This document shows, piece after piece, positions 62,931 to 64,000 of a stretch of 64,000 nucleotides of DNA. Below the pieces are notes generated by a model. That model saw nothing but the letters and a program-made list of their open reading frames with translations. It was not told the origin of the DNA and did not search any database. Position numbers and translations under genes: made by a program. Numbering within the stretch: the first letter of the stretch is position 1; every line of letters starts with the position of its first letter. The DNA is from Lichenicola sp964247735 (GTDB taxonomy: Bacteria > Pseudomonadota > Alphaproteobacteria > Acetobacterales > Acetobacteraceae): positions 1-64,000 of the forward strand of contig CAXTVS010000002.1 of the NCBI GenBank assembly GCA_964247735.1. The letters are read 5' to 3'.

Positions 62931-64000
62931 TCAGCCCAGCGTCAGGCCGTAGCGCACGAAGCCGCCGCTGCCGTCGCCGAGACGGACGACGTCCGGACGA
63001 TCCTCCAGATGGCGCGCGGTTTCTGCGTTGCCGTCGAAGCCGAGCAGGACGGGCGTCGCGAACGGGCGGAAGCGCCAGACCGGTATCGCCACCGGGGCCA
63101 CCTGCCGATGCTGGAGGACGTAGCGCACGATCACGTCGCGGTTCAGGTCGGGTGCCTGCAGCACCAGGTGCGCGCCGCCGGTGCCGGGAAAGCCGCCGCC
63201 GCCGTCGGCGCGGTAGTTGTTGGTCACCACCAGGAAGCTGTCGGCGGGCGTCACCGCCCTACCCTCGTGCGTCAGCGAGACGATCCGCCATGCGTCGGGA
63301 CGCACCAGCTGACCCTTGTTGTCGTAGCGCCGCGGCTGTGACAGGTCGATCTCGTAGGACAGGCCGGCGATGGTGTCGAACAGGTAGCTGGCCGCGCGCG
63401 GCGCCACCAGCGGCTGCGCGGTACCGAGTGTCGGCTCGATCCGGTTGAAGATCGCGCAGGACCGTTCCAGCCATTCGCGCAGCTCGGCGCCGTCCAGCTT
63501 CACCACGCAGACGGTATTGGCAAACATGTAGAGGTTGGCGACGGCCTTCATGTCCAGCGGGCCGGCCGGGATGTCGACGAACGAGTCCGGGCCGGCGCCC
63601 CCCGCCTTGAATGGCGAGGCCGCCGACAGCAGCGGCAGGTGCGCGTGCGGGGTCGCGGTGAGCAGCGGGCGGGCGTACCAGAGCTGCGCCTCGTTCACCA
63701 GCGTCAACGCGGCGTCGTTGCCGAGCAGAGAGAAGTAGGTGTTGATCGGCACCGCGGTGCTGCCGACCGGCTGTTCCATCCAGCGCAGGGTCGCCCGGTG
63801 CTCCGGGGCTGCGGCGGCGAGCACCCGGGCATCGTCGGCCACCAGCGGCAGGGCTTGCCGCCCCTCGCGGCGGCAGATCGGCCGCACCTCGGTGCGGAAC
63901 GCGGCAACCTGCCAGGACCCGTCGACGTCGCGCTGCAGCTGGAGGTCGATCAGGCCGAGATGACTGCCCCAGTAGCCGGGCATCACCGCCGGGATGCCAC
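62931..64000 (-). CDS. cpdB: 3' part of a 2',3'-cyclic-nucleotide phosphodiesterase/3'-nucleotidase (partial)
   Basis: The C-terminal ~356 residues of a CpdB/5'-nucleotidase-family periplasmic protein; the start lies beyond the right edge. The 5'-nucleotidase C-terminal domain shows LPLLSAASPFKAGGAGPDSF, PLDMKAVANLYMFANTVCVVKLDGAEL and the aromatic substrate-binding YDNKGQ/RPDAWRIV and NNYRADGGGGFP segments typical of CpdB. It hydrolyses cyclic and 3'-nucleotides for phosphate salvage. The upstream frame continues in register to the edge. Confidence 0.88.
   Translation of the reverse strand, partial: GIPAVMPGYWGSHLGLIDLQLQRDVDGSWQVAAFRTEVRPICRREGRQALPLVADDARVLAAAAPEHRATLRWMEQPVGSTAVPINTYFSLLGNDAALTLVNEAQLWYARPLLTATPHAHLPLLSAASPFKAGGAGPDSFVDIPAGPLDMKAVANLYMFANTVCVVKLDGAELREWLERSCAIFNRIEPTLGTAQPLVAPRAASYLFDTIAGLSYEIDLSQPRRYDNKGQLVRPDAWRIVSLTHEGRAVTPADSFLVVTNNYRADGGGGFPGTGGAHLVLQAPDLNRDVIVRYVLQHRQVAPVAIPVWRFRPFATPVLLGFDGNAETARHLEDRPDVVRLGDGSGGFVRYGLTLG

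Overview
The window is a GC-rich, gene-dense piece of a bacterial chromosome. The gene content points to an alphaproteobacterium, most likely in the Acetobacteraceae (Rhodospirillales). The evidence is hopanoid genes (hpnM, I, J, K, L, N), the alphaproteobacterial addB-addA-trxA recombination block, a TonB receptor, a Hint-domain surface protein of the kind common in acetic-acid-bacteria relatives, and a dadA/alr pair. No phage, insertion sequence, CRISPR array, complete tRNA or rRNA is visible. This placement is inference from gene content; no marker gene was compared.

Layout. 1-4.4 kb: a hopanoid operon (end of a probable dxs, then hpnM, hpnI, hpnJ, hpnK), expected to give bacteriohopanetetrol cyclitol ether. 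4.4-6 kb: a KGG stress peptide, a CHAD protein and thioredoxin. 5.6-13.8 kb, minus strand: tsaE, a MurU-like nucleotidyltransferase, addB, addA and trxA. The first four are joined by 4-nt stop/start overlaps, and the amgK kinase gene often found in this locus is absent. 13.9-17.4 kb, plus: ferredoxin-NADP reductase, alanine racemase and D-amino-acid dehydrogenase, also coupled by overlaps. 17.45-20.08 kb: a decayed YfhO-type membrane protein gene with two amber codons and three -1 frameshifts. 20.1-24.5 kb, minus: pyk, a small secreted protein and a 796-residue protein of unknown family.

24.6-33.2 kb: assorted genes, including an SH3 protein, a MoeB/ThiF-DsrE pair, an AGE epimerase, and a DNA-repair-like pair (a radical SAM protein and a DUF4130-UdgX fusion). 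33.7-40.1 kb: a Hint-domain protein, a monooxygenase-like protein, HflX, a SnoaL/TetR divergent pair and a periplasmic DsrE-like protein. 40.2-45.7 kb: a second envelope-lipid locus (hpnL, a CDP-alcohol phosphatidyltransferase, hpnN) with a divergent PhnW-like transaminase. 45.8-64 kb: a TonB receptor, a GST/maleylacetoacetate isomerase, hydrolases, cytochrome b561, an MFS exporter, small peptides, an FAH-family enzyme, a beta-helix protein, a second ~793-residue member of the unknown family, an AraC regulator, a catalase-like protein and the 3' part of a cpdB-like nucleotidase cut by the right edge.

The most interesting unexplained item is the paralogous pair of ~795-residue proteins (20152-22542 and 58140-60521). 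Each has an internally duplicated N-terminal module and a conserved C-terminal region reminiscent of family-61 glycosyltransferases. Next is the hpnL/CDP-alcohol transferase/hpnN/phnW neighbourhood, which hints at a phosphonate- or aminoalcohol-headgroup envelope lipid. All calls come from reading the sequence and translations; no database search was run.
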